From: Donghicola tyrosinivorans
GTDB lineage: Bacteria > Pseudomonadota > Alphaproteobacteria > Rhodobacterales > Rhodobacteraceae
Direction of reading: 5' to 3'
Length of the DNA stretch: 64,000 bases
Assembly (NCBI RefSeq): GCF_003003355.1
Contig: NZ_PVTQ01000008.1
Location: forward strand, 1-64,000
The notes under the pieces were generated by a model. That model worked only from the letters and a program-made list of their open reading frames with translations, made no database searches and was not told the DNA's origin. The translations under genes and the position numbers were made by a program. The stretch's first letter is position 1. The number at the start of each line of letters is the position of its first letter. This document shows positions 27,499 to 35,980 of the stretch, piece by piece.

Positions 27499-27960
27499 AT
27501 GCTATTGTTCGCCAAAATCCTGCTGACGATCTCGTCGCTTGGCTACAGCCTTATTCCCTTTGCCTTCGATTCCAACAAAACCCATTGGTTCAACCCCAGC
27601 TGGACCCCGCACGCCCGCTTTCACTGCGTCTGGCAGGTGATGTCCTACGTCTACATCGGCGTGCTGGCCCTGTTCCTGATCTGGACCGCAGGCACCAACG
27701 CGTGGCCGATCTGGATCGCCGCCCTGCTGAGCGTTTGCGCCTACGGGGGCTTTTGGACCGCCGTTCTGATGCGCCCGATCTACGGCGGCGCGCTGGTGGA
27801 TGAGGTCAACGGCGTACCCCCGTTCAAGCTGCCCGTTTTCGGCGTGTGCGATGCCAACGTCACCCTCTTCACCACCGCTGTCATCATCCTGATGACCGGC
27901 TGCGCCCTGCTTGGCAGCGCCGCTTTCGTGGTCGAGGAACTGACTCAGGCCGCGCTTTAA
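27499..27960 (+). CDS. Small integral membrane protein of unknown function
   Basis: A 153-residue protein with four predicted transmembrane helices: about residues 3-22, 48-66, 70-90 and 118-143. Between helices 1 and 2 lies a conserved-looking polar loop with THWFNPSWTPHARFH, and PIYGGALVDEVNGVPPF lies in the loop before helix 4. I do not recognise the function. A strong GGGAGGA site precedes the ATG. It is the first gene of the operon with the hydratase (27 nt away) and the aldolase, downstream of IclR operator site 2, so it may help uptake or handling of the same compound. Confidence 0.8.
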   Translation: MLLFAKILLTISSLGYSLIPFAFDSNKTHWFNPSWTPHARFHCVWQVMSYVYIGVLALFLIWTAGTNAWPIWIAALLSVCAYGGFWTAVLMRPIYGGALVDEVNGVPPFKLPVFGVCDANVTLFTTAVIILMTGCALLGSAAFVVEELTQAAL

Positions 27961-27986
27961 CCCTCTGATATCATAAGGAACCTGCT

Positions 27987-28769
27987 ATGCTTTCCGACGA
28001 ACAGCGTCAGGCGGCGGCTGATAGCCTGCTGACCGCCGAGCAGACCCGCATCACCGTGCCCCAGCTCTCGAAAACCTACCCCGCGATGCAGATCGAGGAC
28101 GCCTATGACGTGCAGCGCCGTTGGGCCGCAGGGCGTCTGGCCAAAGGGGCAAAGATTGTGGGCCGCAAGATCGGCCTGACCAGCCGCGCCATGCAGATGG
28201 CCAGCAAAATGACCGAGCCCGACTACGGCGTCATTCTGGACGATGCCCTGTTCAAGGACGGCGCCCGCATTCCCGCAGGCACCTTTATCAAACCGCGCCT
28301 TGAGACCGAGCTGGCCTTTGTTATGGGCGAAGACCTGCAAGGGGGCGGCTGCCAGATGCATGACGTGATGCGGGCGACCGAATTCGTCACCCCTGCGCTG
28401 GAGATCATCGACTATCGCACCGAAGTGCCGCGTCAAATCGTGGACACCATCGCGGATAACGCGGCCTTCGGCGCGATTGTCATGGGGGGCCGCATTTTCC
28501 GGCCCTTCGACATCGATGTGCGCTGGGTGGGTGCGACACTGGCCAAGAACGGCGTGATCGAGGAATCTGGCGTCTCGGCCGCGATCATGGGGCATCCAGC
28601 GGCGGGCATTGCGTGGTTGGTGAACAAGCTGGCGCCGCTGGGGGATGGCTTGAAGAAGGGCGATATCGTGCTGGGTGGCTCGTTCACGCGGCCTGTCGAT
28701 ATTGCCTCTGGGGATGTCATCTTTGCAGATTACGGCCCGCTTGGGTCTATCGGCGTCAGCTTCGAATAA
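27987..28769 (+). CDS. hpaH: 2-oxo-hept-4-ene-1,7-dioate hydratase (HpaH-like)
   Basis: A 260-residue hydratase of the MhpD/HpaH part of the FAH superfamily. KIVGRKIGLTSRAMQ, IKPRLETELAFVMGEDL (with the Glu pair for the divalent metal) and PALEIIDYRTEVPRQIVDTIADNA match HpaH, which adds water to 2-oxohept-4-enedioate in homoprotocatechuate meta-cleavage. The ATG has AAGGA in front. It is followed after 13 nt by an HpaI-type aldolase that would cleave its product. The earlier pathway genes (hpaB, hpaD, hpaE, hpaG) are not in the window. Confidence 0.85.
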   Translation: MLSDEQRQAAADSLLTAEQTRITVPQLSKTYPAMQIEDAYDVQRRWAAGRLAKGAKIVGRKIGLTSRAMQMASKMTEPDYGVILDDALFKDGARIPAGTFIKPRLETELAFVMGEDLQGGGCQMHDVMRATEFVTPALEIIDYRTEVPRQIVDTIADNAAFGAIVMGGRIFRPFDIDVRWVGATLAKNGVIEESGVSAAIMGHPAAGIAWLVNKLAPLGDGLKKGDIVLGGSFTRPVDIASGDVIFADYGPLGSIGVSFE

Positions 28770-28782
28770 CAGGAGGGCGGCT

Positions 28783-29529
28783 TTGGCAGACCCATACAAA
28801 AATGCCTTCAAGGCCGCCCTGAAAGAGGGGCGGCTGCAACGGGGAATCTGGTGCACCCTGCGCGACAGCTTGGCGGCAGAGATGATGGCCGACTGCGGTT
28901 TCGATTGGATGATGTTCGACACCGAGCATTCGCCGATGGACCCGATCTCGGTCCTGCCACTGTTGCAGGCAGTCGCGCCCTATCCGGTCTCGCCCATTGT
29001 GCGGCCCGGATCGCTGCACGCGGCAGAGATCAAAAAGCTGTTGGATTTGGGGGCGCAGACCTTGCTGATCCCCTATGTGCAGAACGCCGATGAGGCCGCG
29101 CAGGCGGTGGCCGCTGTGGAATACGCGCCCGCAGGCATTCGCGGGGTGTCCGGCGTCACGCGGGCAACGCGGTTCGGCAAAGTGGCGGGCTATCACAAGC
29201 AGGCCCGCGCTGAGATTTGCCTGATCGTGCAGGTCGAAACCCTTGAGGCGCTGGACCAGATCGAGGCCATCGCAGCCGTGGACGGGATTGATGCCATCTT
29301 CATCGGCCCTGCCGATCTGGCCGCCAGCATGGGCCACGTGGGCGAACCATCGCACCCCGACGTGACAAAGGCGCTACTGGACGGCATCCGCCGCATCACA
29401 GCGGCGGGCAAACCGGCGGGGGCGCTAACCACATCGCCGCAGGTCTATGACGCGGCGATTGAAGCGGGGGCGGTCTTCATGTCCAAACATGTGGATATGG
29501 TTGCCCTGCGCAACGGGCTGATGAGTTAA
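28783..29529 (+). CDS. hpaI: 4-hydroxy-2-oxoheptanedioate aldolase / HpcH-HpaI family aldolase
   Basis: A 248-residue class II pyruvate aldolase of the HpcH/HpaI family. The landmarks are RGIWCTLRDSLAAEMMADCGFDW, FDTEHSPMD (active-site Glu/His region), LLIPYVQNADEA, IVQVETLEAL (metal-binding Glu) and AIFIGPADLAASMG (metal-binding Asp). I chose the TTG at 28783: AGGAGGG lies 6 nt upstream and the protein then begins MADPYKNAFKAALKEG, as the family does. A longer frame would overlap hpaH by 95 nt. It cleaves 4-hydroxy-2-oxo acids to pyruvate and an aldehyde. Confidence 0.87.
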   Translation: MADPYKNAFKAALKEGRLQRGIWCTLRDSLAAEMMADCGFDWMMFDTEHSPMDPISVLPLLQAVAPYPVSPIVRPGSLHAAEIKKLLDLGAQTLLIPYVQNADEAAQAVAAVEYAPAGIRGVSGVTRATRFGKVAGYHKQARAEICLIVQVETLEALDQIEAIAAVDGIDAIFIGPADLAASMGHVGEPSHPDVTKALLDGIRRITAAGKPAGALTTSPQVYDAAIEAGAVFMSKHVDMVALRNGLMS

Positions 29530-29534
29530 GGAAA

Positions 29535-29557
29535 AGGGCGGCCTATGGTGCCGCCCT
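29535..29557. terminator. Hairpin between convergent aldolase and EF-hand genes
   Basis: AGGGCGGC (29535-29542) pairs with GCCGCCCT (29550-29557). On the plus strand GTTT follows; on the minus strand a TTTTC run follows. It probably ends both converging transcripts. Confidence 0.75.
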
Positions 29558-29560
29558 GTT

Positions 29561-30073
29561 TCACTTGCGCAACTCAATCCGCCGCGTGTCGTCACTGCGC
29601 AGCACTTGTGGCCACGGCGCGGGCAGATCGTTGGCGTAGAACGGCTGGATAAACCAGTCAGGCCCCAGCCCATCATAGTGGATCGCAACGCTCAGGCTTT
29701 GCAGATCAGCCTGAACAGGCGCTTGGGCGGTGATCTGGATGTGTCCAAGCCCCTCGGCCAAAGTATCCAGTGGATCGTGGCGTATCCCGCCTCCTTCCAG
29801 CGTCAGGGGCGCACCGTTTAACGTCACCTCAAGGTTCGCCAAAACAGTGTCCCGAAAGACCGCCGCTTCGGCGGGGTCAAAGTTGCCGTTGCCGTCCAGA
29901 TCCAGCACCTCGCGCGTTGTCGCGCCATCGGTGGCAGCGGGGACGATCAGCACGGCTATTTCCACCCAATCCGAACCGACAGACAGGTGAACCTGCTGAT
30001 CCACGCTGCTGTGCGGATGGGCCATTGCCGCCCCTGCCCAAAGGGCAAGGGCGCAGGTCACAGGAGCCTTCAT
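29561..30073 (-). CDS. Secreted EF-hand-containing protein of unknown function
   Basis: A 170-residue exported protein. The signal peptide MKAPVTCALALWAGAAMA is followed by a His-rich start (HPHSSVDQQVH). A canonical EF-hand loop, DLDGNGNFDPAE, has D, D, N, N, D, E at positions 1, 3, 5, 7, 9 and 12 near residue 60, so calcium binding is likely. The remainder is beta-rich. The ATG overlaps the upstream DUF3500 gene stop as ATGA, so the two are coupled and may form one periplasmic or secreted unit. Function unknown. Confidence 0.8.
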   Translation of the reverse strand: MKAPVTCALALWAGAAMAHPHSSVDQQVHLSVGSDWVEIAVLIVPAATDGATTREVLDLDGNGNFDPAEAAVFRDTVLANLEVTLNGAPLTLEGGGIRHDPLDTLAEGLGHIQITAQAPVQADLQSLSVAIHYDGLGPDWFIQPFYANDLPAPWPQVLRSDDTRRIELRK

Positions 30074-31161
30074 TTGGCGGCAATCCACGCAGCGCCGTAG
30101 TCATTCTGCGGATCGCGGTACATGTTGTGCGCGTGATCGGTGTTGTCGCCGTCCTGATCCTGCGGCGCATATTCCATCACCACCGAAGGCCCCGTCACAC
30201 GGAAATAAGCCGCGCCAAGGGTGCCCTCTGGCCCCCACCAGCCGAAATAGGTGTCATTCAGTTCGGCGCGCACGACCGTCATCTTGGCGGCAAAATCGTC
30301 TGCGTTGATGAACCCCAGCCGCGCGGCGATCACATCCAGCAAAAGCTGACGCTGCCCCGCGTTCAGATCAGCGCCCCGAATGCCTTCCGGTGCGACTTGG
30401 CTGCCGAAGGCTCCCGGCCCCAACAGAAGATTGATCGGGCGGCTGCCTCGGATCGCCTGCTGTTTCTGCGCCGCATCCAGACTGTCCATCAGCGCCTGCG
30501 CAGCGGCGGTCTCAGCTTCGGTGATGTAAACGTCCTGATCTTCGAAATTGATCCGCAGCGGCTCGCCCCCTGTCAGCATGGGCGAAAAGCTGAGGTCCGG
30601 CCCGACAATCGTCAAGTTAATCGCCAGATGGTGGCCCCCGAATTGCAACATCCACGGAGCATCCGTCGCGGGGGTGCCAAGGAACGAGACATAGTAATAG
30701 GGTGATCCAAAGTTCGGCCCGCCAAACCCGTTGTCCAGCGCGTCCTCAGCCGCCAATTGCAGGGCGATGTTGCGATAACCTTCATCGCTCATGACGGTCT
30801 TTAGCAGAGCCTCTAGCGCGGCCAGTTGCGGCGCGGTCATATCGCCCCGCATCACGCCTTTGCGCACCACCGGCCCGTCAGGAAAGTTGGACCAGTTCGC
30901 GCGCTGGGTGTTGTCGGCAAAGTCAAACACCGCAGCCGCCCGCTGTTCATCGCTAAGAGTGGCCAGAAAAGCCTGCGCCGCATCGGTGATCGCCAATGTC
31001 TGCGCATCGGCCGAGGGGACAGGAATATCGTCCAGCACAGTGGTCGCAACTGGCGGAGTTTGCAGCCCACCTTGTGCAGAGATTTCAGATAGGGTGAACC
31101 ACCCAAGACAAGCAGGGGCGGCGACGCCCGCGAGGGCGTATTTGTGATACGTCAAAGCCAT
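30070..31161 (-). CDS. DUF3500 family exported protein
   Basis: A 363-residue protein with an N-terminal hydrophobic segment (YALAGVAAPACLGWFTL) that is a signal peptide or anchor. The body shows the DUF3500 pattern: FDFADNTQRANWSNFP, YYVSFLGTPATDAPWMLQFGGHHLAINLT and WWGPEGTLGAAYFRVTGPSVVMEY, ending with a His-rich HAHNMYRDPQNDYG. Members occur in many environmental bacteria; no activity is established to my knowledge. The ATG at 31159-31161 has AGGAAAG. It is coupled to the EF-hand gene downstream. Confidence 0.85.
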   Translation of the reverse strand: MALTYHKYALAGVAAPACLGWFTLSEISAQGGLQTPPVATTVLDDIPVPSADAQTLAITDAAQAFLATLSDEQRAAAVFDFADNTQRANWSNFPDGPVVRKGVMRGDMTAPQLAALEALLKTVMSDEGYRNIALQLAAEDALDNGFGGPNFGSPYYYVSFLGTPATDAPWMLQFGGHHLAINLTIVGPDLSFSPMLTGGEPLRINFEDQDVYITEAETAAAQALMDSLDAAQKQQAIRGSRPINLLLGPGAFGSQVAPEGIRGADLNAGQRQLLLDVIAARLGFINADDFAAKMTVVRAELNDTYFGWWGPEGTLGAAYFRVTGPSVVMEYAPQDQDGDNTDHAHNMYRDPQNDYGAAWIAAK

Positions 31162-31340
31162 TTTCTTTCCTGTTCGCGCAAGTGATACGCAGCGGGCAGG
31201 AAATCCCGTCGAAAAAACTTGAAAGCCGCCCATGCCAAGCACCCCAAGACCGCGGGTTTTGCTTGGCGGCGCACGCGCAACGCAGTAGATCTGTTACCGG
31301 TAACAGCGCCACGGCGCTTTTCAGGAAAGTGAGACCCCGA

Positions 31341-31679
31341 ATGTTCATCCGTTGCGCGTTCTTCAAAGGCAAAATCAAAGCCGGACAGGAAGAAGCCTTT
31401 CACGCCCATTGGCAGGAAAACCTTGTCCCCCTCTGGAGCGCCTTTCCCCATCTGCTAGAACTGCGCGTCCTGCGCGAGGTTGAAAGCGACGATCCCGAAA
31501 GCCCCTTCCCGCTGGTCATGGCGATGAAATTCGCCAGCCGCGCGGATATCGAGGCGGCATTAGCCTCGGACACCCGTTGGGCCAGCAAGGAAACCTCGAA
31601 AAAACTGTTCGAGATGTTCGACGGCCACGTCATCCACACCGTCTTTGCCGCCGATCAGTTCGATCCCATCAGCGGCTAA
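31341..31679 (+). CDS. Small dimeric alpha/beta-barrel protein
   Basis: A 112-residue cytoplasmic protein starting MFIRCAFFKGKIKAGQEEAF. The beta-alpha-beta pattern, the H/W pair in the first helix (HAHWQENLVPLW) and the short length fit the dimeric alpha/beta-barrel superfamily (EthD or ABM-like). No catalytic residues can be assigned. The open frame extends upstream, but the ATG at 31341 is the natural start. It stands alone and converges on the RTX/VCBS gene. Confidence 0.7.
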   Translation: MFIRCAFFKGKIKAGQEEAFHAHWQENLVPLWSAFPHLLELRVLREVESDDPESPFPLVMAMKFASRADIEAALASDTRWASKETSKKLFEMFDGHVIHTVFAADQFDPISG

Positions 31680-31685
31680 AATAAA

Positions 31686-31713
31686 CCCCGCACCCTGATG
31701 AAAGGGCGCGGGG
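31686..31713 (-). terminator. Terminator of the RTX/VCBS gene
   Basis: CCCCGC...CCCT pairs with AGGG...GCGGGG across 31686-31713, with one mismatched A/C pair. On the minus strand the stem is followed by TTTAT. It lies 24 nt past the stop of the 958-residue gene and may also stop the converging plus-strand transcript. Confidence 0.75.
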
Positions 31714-31736
31714 GTGATCTGTCTGCGCGATGGCGC

Positions 31737-34613
31737 TTATCTGTATTCGCCAAGCATGATATCGAGCGTCACCGTCCCCACATCGCCGTTATAGTACTCG
31801 TCGAGCAGCAGATAATCGAAACTGTCTACAATCTTCTGCCCCGCTATCAAATCACCTATGCCATCCACTCCGGCTGTTTCATAGGTGAAGCTGCCATCCT
31901 CATATAGCGTAACAACGCCGCCCTTATCGGTGGAGAATGTCGCGGAATTAGAAGTGTCCGTGAGCAAGGTAGTAATGTTTTTATCCGGATCTGCATCAAA
32001 GACTGCCATGGGCACCGCAATCAACTCGTCACCGGACATGTGCGGGGTGTCATTGGTCAGAAGGCCAAAGTGTTGGGGAATATTCCAATCGAGACCGACA
32101 TAGTGATATACGGGATAGCTGTCATCTGTCGCATCTGGATTGTCATCGACCCCGTCAAGTTTCAGCGTAATCGTTCCGGTTGACGACTGTCCTGCCTGGT
32201 TCTCGACTGTGAAATCAAAGGTGTCGGTGAAGCTTTCCCCGGCGTTCAGCAGCGCGGTTTCCTTGGTGTAGGGCGCATAGTAGCTGAATGAGCTGTTTTC
32301 GGCGACAAAGACCGTGCCACCTTTGTCAGTTCTGATGCTGGAACTACCTTCGGTAGCGAAATCCATGGTCAGAACATCTGTCGCGGCCCCCTTCTGAACG
32401 TGATCGAACAGGGTGTCGTCATTGCCGGAATTCAGTCGCATACCTGTGCGGGGCGACGTGTCTTCGACATCTTCATAGGTGTAGTCATTGGAAATCGGCG
32501 CGATGGTCTCGGCTGCCCCCGCGACAAGAATGCCAATCTCGGCCGTGGCCGTATCCTTGTCACTTTCCTCAATGGTGTATTGGAAAGAGTCGGTCAGGAA
32601 CTGGCCTTCTTCCAACGCTTCAATCACCGATGAGGACGTTGGATCATACACAAAGCTGCCATCGGCGTTCAGGCTAAGGGTGGCCCCCGTGGTGGCCGAG
32701 GTCAGTACCTGCGGTTTTGCGGCGATGGTATGCCCTGCGTTGCCATCTGTCGTGTCATTTGCCAGCACGCCAGAGGCGGCATCCACCGTCAGCACGACAC
32801 CCTCTGAGGCGCTATAGCTATCGGGCGAGGCGGTCGGCAGATCGGCAACGCCAGTGACCTCAATCCTCACTGTCGCGGTGTCCGTCTGCGAATTCTGATC
32901 AATGACAGTATAGCTAAAGGTGTCTTGCACCTTTTCACCTTCTGCCAACTCATCCAGAGCTTGCGAGGTTGTCTGATCATAGATGAACCAGCCATCGTTT
33001 CTAAAGACAACTGTCGCGCCATAGGCCGTTGTCACCGTTCCCGGGACCAACGACAAGGTGTCGCCAACGGTTCCCGGAATGTCATTATCGAGAAGTCGGT
33101 CGCTGCCCAACGCAACGTCAGTTTCCAGCACTGCGAAATGTAAATCATCAACCGCAGTGGGCAGCTCATATCGGCCAGAGACGTTGACAAAGGCGGTGCC
33201 GAAGGCCGTATCTCCATCAGGCTCTTCTACGGTGTAGGAAAAGCGATCTACCTCAACTTGGCCTTCGTTCAACCCCTGCAAAGCCGCAGAGCCTGTGGGA
33301 TCATAGGTAAAGCTGCCATCAGCGTTCATAGTAACCCGCGCGCCCAAGGCAGAGAACCCAGTGATCGCCTGAACCGTCAGCGACGGTGTACCAATGGTCG
33401 AGGTGTCATTGGACAAAAGGCCCGGAACTACGGAGACGGTCAGAACTTCATCTTCGGAAATCGTATAATAATCGTCAGCGGCCACCGGCACATCGTCGAT
33501 GCCGTTGACGGTGATCCGGCCAACGGCCTCATCGGTGCCGCCGAATACATCGGTGATCCGGTAGCGGAAGGTCACCTCAGCGCTCTGCCCGCTGGACAGA
33601 CCCGTAAACGCGGTACTGCTGTCAAAGGTGTAATTGCCCGTGTTCGCATCCATCACCAGCGTACCTTGCGCGGGGCCCCAGATCACCTCGACCTTGTCCA
33701 CCAGATGGGCGTTCACATCATTCGACAGAACCGAGCCCAAGACCGTCACGGGCGCATCTTCCTGCACGGTGACGTGATCATTCACTGCCTCGACCAGCGT
33801 CGGCAACACAGAGTTGTCCACCATGACCTGCAGGTTCTCGAAGCCGCGCACTTTCAGATTGGTGGTGGCCAGCCTGAAGACCGTATTGTCATGCTCGCCT
33901 GTGACGGGGTCGGTGTGGTCGGCCATCGCCTCGGCCAGCGCCAGAATGTCAGCCTTGATATCGGCCCGTGCCCATTCGGCTGCGGTCAGTTTGATCCGCA
34001 GGTAATCCACCCCGCGACCGCCGTTATAGATGTTGTGGAACCCGACGTTCTCGCCCCAGTCGAAGACCCCCAGATCGTCGCCTGCGCCACCGAACACGCG
34101 GTCATTGCCACGGCCCCCGTCCAGCACATCGCCGCCCGCGCCACCCTTCAGGGTATCGCGCCCCTCACCGCCGTGCAGCATGTCGTTGCCCGACCCGCCA
34201 TTCAGCGAGTCATGCCCGACGCCCCCGTCCAGATAATCACGGCCAGAGCCGCCGACCAGCTTGTCCTGACCAAAGCCGCCATAGATGGTGTCATCGCCCG
34301 CACCGCCGTAAAGGCGATCGTTGTCGTAGATGATTTTGCGCAGGTATTCCTCAAGCGTCATGGTCCGGTAGTCTTCTGGGCCCACGTCCTCGCTACCGAT
34401 CAACAGGTCATTGCCAGCGCCGCCACCCATCACGTCGCTGCCCGCACCGCCAAGTAGGGTGTCATTCCCGTTTCCGCCCGCCAGAGTATCCCAACCCCCG
34501 ACGCCCCAGAGAATGTCATCACCCTCATAGCCCGACATCTTATCCTTCCAGCCGTAGCCGTGGATATTGTCGCTCTCGACCGTGCCTTTTGTGTATCTTA
34601 ATTTCGTCGTCAT
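31737..34613 (-). CDS. Large RTX/VCBS-repeat exoprotein
   Basis: A 958-residue acidic protein without a Sec signal. Residues about 20-165 hold hemolysin-type calcium-binding nonapeptides (GGxGxDxLx, e.g. GGNGNDTLLGGAGSDVMGG). From about 285 to the end there are six or more VCBS/cadherin-like repeats of about 100 residues, each with an 'SNDT' or 'NDxxG' bend and a 'DGSFTYDP' strand. The order is unusual because RTX blocks normally sit at the C-terminus next to the type I secretion signal. It is probably a secreted or surface adhesin. An AAGG site precedes the ATG. No type I transporter genes are nearby. Confidence 0.85.
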   Translation of the reverse strand: MTTKLRYTKGTVESDNIHGYGWKDKMSGYEGDDILWGVGGWDTLAGGNGNDTLLGGAGSDVMGGGAGNDLLIGSEDVGPEDYRTMTLEEYLRKIIYDNDRLYGGAGDDTIYGGFGQDKLVGGSGRDYLDGGVGHDSLNGGSGNDMLHGGEGRDTLKGGAGGDVLDGGRGNDRVFGGAGDDLGVFDWGENVGFHNIYNGGRGVDYLRIKLTAAEWARADIKADILALAEAMADHTDPVTGEHDNTVFRLATTNLKVRGFENLQVMVDNSVLPTLVEAVNDHVTVQEDAPVTVLGSVLSNDVNAHLVDKVEVIWGPAQGTLVMDANTGNYTFDSSTAFTGLSSGQSAEVTFRYRITDVFGGTDEAVGRITVNGIDDVPVAADDYYTISEDEVLTVSVVPGLLSNDTSTIGTPSLTVQAITGFSALGARVTMNADGSFTYDPTGSAALQGLNEGQVEVDRFSYTVEEPDGDTAFGTAFVNVSGRYELPTAVDDLHFAVLETDVALGSDRLLDNDIPGTVGDTLSLVPGTVTTAYGATVVFRNDGWFIYDQTTSQALDELAEGEKVQDTFSYTVIDQNSQTDTATVRIEVTGVADLPTASPDSYSASEGVVLTVDAASGVLANDTTDGNAGHTIAAKPQVLTSATTGATLSLNADGSFVYDPTSSSVIEALEEGQFLTDSFQYTIEESDKDTATAEIGILVAGAAETIAPISNDYTYEDVEDTSPRTGMRLNSGNDDTLFDHVQKGAATDVLTMDFATEGSSSIRTDKGGTVFVAENSSFSYYAPYTKETALLNAGESFTDTFDFTVENQAGQSSTGTITLKLDGVDDNPDATDDSYPVYHYVGLDWNIPQHFGLLTNDTPHMSGDELIAVPMAVFDADPDKNITTLLTDTSNSATFSTDKGGVVTLYEDGSFTYETAGVDGIGDLIAGQKIVDSFDYLLLDEYYNGDVGTVTLDIMLGEYR

Positions 34614-34726
34614 AAAAATAAGCCTTTATAATTAGCGCGAATGGAACACGCTTGATCCTCTAATTTGCGTTAGAGAGGGTAGGCACGCTTCCTTGCAGGG
34701 AATTTCTTTTTTCAACCTGCGTACGC

Positions 34727-34762
34727 GGCCCTGAGCCGAAATTTTTCAGGGCCTTATTATAT
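34727..34762 (+). terminator. Orphan terminator-like hairpin
   Basis: GGCCCTGA (34727-34734) pairs with TCAGGGCC (34746-34753) and is followed by TTATTATAT on the plus strand. No plus-strand gene precedes it, so it may end a short unannotated RNA or be part of the untranslated leader of the minus-strand gene. Confidence 0.45.
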
Positions 34763-34872
34763 AGGCTAACTTGCCGGATTCCTCACTCTAGGTAACATGA
34801 TGGGAACGTCTGGCGCGATGGGTCAATCTTAAAATATACTTATGCGGGTAATGAAAAACGCACCTAAACAAG

Positions 34873-34902
34873 AGGCGTATACCCCCTGCGAAGGGGACGC
34901 CT
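34873..34902. other. Bulged stem-loop with GNRA tetraloop
   Basis: Outer stem AGGCGT/ACGCCT (34873-34878 with 34897-34902) and inner stem CCCCT/AGGGG closed by GCGA (34883-34896), separated by a 4-nt one-sided bulge. The GCGA tetraloop and nested pairing suggest a real RNA structure. Confidence 0.4.
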
Positions 34903-35172
34903 TTGGAAATCGCAATACCTTATGCAGCGAATAAAACTTGGAAAATGGCGTAACCCTGAAACGGGGCCCTCCCGATATAATTGCAGAACTTAATACGGCC
35001 ATCAGACAACAAGGCACGATTGCCGGTTATTCACCCTGCAAATATTTCTCTTTCACAACAATGTGTTGACCCGCATCAAAGACTCGGGCGGCTTTGGAGA
35101 GTTTCATTCCTATGTCATGGGAACAGTCCCCAAGCCCCGCGGAACGTCCCGTATGATCCGGAGATTTTAGCA

Positions 35173-35910
35173 ATGCATATTCATACCAATCCCAGCACCA
35201 ACCTAATAACCGTCTCGCCCGAGGGCGCGATCTCGGCCGAGGATATCGCGGAACTGAAACAGGCGGCGAATGACTATATCAACGCCAACGACCGTGTTCC
35301 AAACCTGCTGATCCACGCCAAATCCTTTCCCGGATGGAAGGATTTCTCGGCCATGACGCGCCACATCCAGTTCGTGCGCAACCACCAGAAGATGATCTCG
35401 AAGGTGGCGCTTGTGGGGGATGGCGTCCTGCTGAACCTGTTGCCGCCGCTGGCGGATGTCTTCGTCTCGGCACGCCTGCGGCATTTCCCGGAAAAGGCAC
35501 TGGATCAAGCCAAAGCATGGCTGACCTCCCATGAGACCAGCAAGGGCGGGTTCAAACTGCTCAGCGGCTTTCCCAACGACGTGATCGCTCTGGATGTTGT
35601 GGGCACGATCTCGTCCGAGGTCTACCGCGACATGCTGGTACCTCTGGTCTCGGAAAAGCTGAAACGCCATGACAAGCTAAAGACCCTTGTGCGGATCGGG
35701 CCCGATTTCGAAGGCTACACCGCTGGCGCGGTCTGGGATGATGCGCGGCTGGGGCTTGGGCATCTGACGACCTTCACCAAGGTGGCGCTGGTCACGGACG
35801 TCGACTGGCTGCGCCACAGCACCAAATTCTTTGGTCACCTGACCCCCGCCCAAGTCATGGTCTTTGACATGGACGACATGCCCGACGCCGCGGCCTGGAT
35901 CCGCACGTAA
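35173..35910 (+). CDS. Tandem SpoIIAA-like (STAS-fold) protein
   Basis: A 245-residue cytoplasmic protein made of two SpoIIAA-like (PF11964-type) domains. The second (about 120-245) carries the clear pattern RIGPDFEGYTAGAVWDDARLGLGHL and VALVTDVDWLRHSTKFFG. The first (1-118) keeps FPGWKDFSAMTRHIQFV and KVALVGDGVLLNLLPPLADVF but is divergent. Such proteins are widespread in marine bacteria and may bind membranes or lipids; function unknown. The ATG at 35173 has GGAG 9 nt upstream; the open frame continues further upstream through non-coding-looking sequence. Confidence 0.8.
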   Translation: MHIHTNPSTNLITVSPEGAISAEDIAELKQAANDYINANDRVPNLLIHAKSFPGWKDFSAMTRHIQFVRNHQKMISKVALVGDGVLLNLLPPLADVFVSARLRHFPEKALDQAKAWLTSHETSKGGFKLLSGFPNDVIALDVVGTISSEVYRDMLVPLVSEKLKRHDKLKTLVRIGPDFEGYTAGAVWDDARLGLGHLTTFTKVALVTDVDWLRHSTKFFGHLTPAQVMVFDMDDMPDAAAWIRT

Positions 35911-35980
35911 CGGTGATTTGCGCTGGCGTCCTGCATGAAAATATTCCTATAGTCGCATGTATTCTTGGAGGGGTCTGACG

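Larger units (their letters stand above)
34614..35172. other. Non-coding region with two stem-loops
   Basis: 559 nt upstream of the divergent RTX/VCBS and SpoIIAA-like genes, with no credible gene. It contains a perfect 8-bp stem GGCCCTGA/TCAGGGCC (34727-34753) followed by TTATTATAT, and a second structure at 34873-34902. The surrounding DNA is clearly AT-rich. Promoters of both genes must lie here. Confidence 0.5.

Noticed and set aside
27499-27960. Assignment of the four-helix protein as a tripartite (TTT or TRAP) transporter small subunit
   Set aside because: It has four helices and a polar aromatic loop, but no large membrane subunit or receptor of those systems lies beside it.
33258-34457. 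399-codon plus-strand frame
   Set aside because: It lies wholly antisense to the RTX/VCBS gene; the biased Gly/Asp codons of the repeats keep the opposite frame open. The Ala/Val/Ile-rich product matches nothing.
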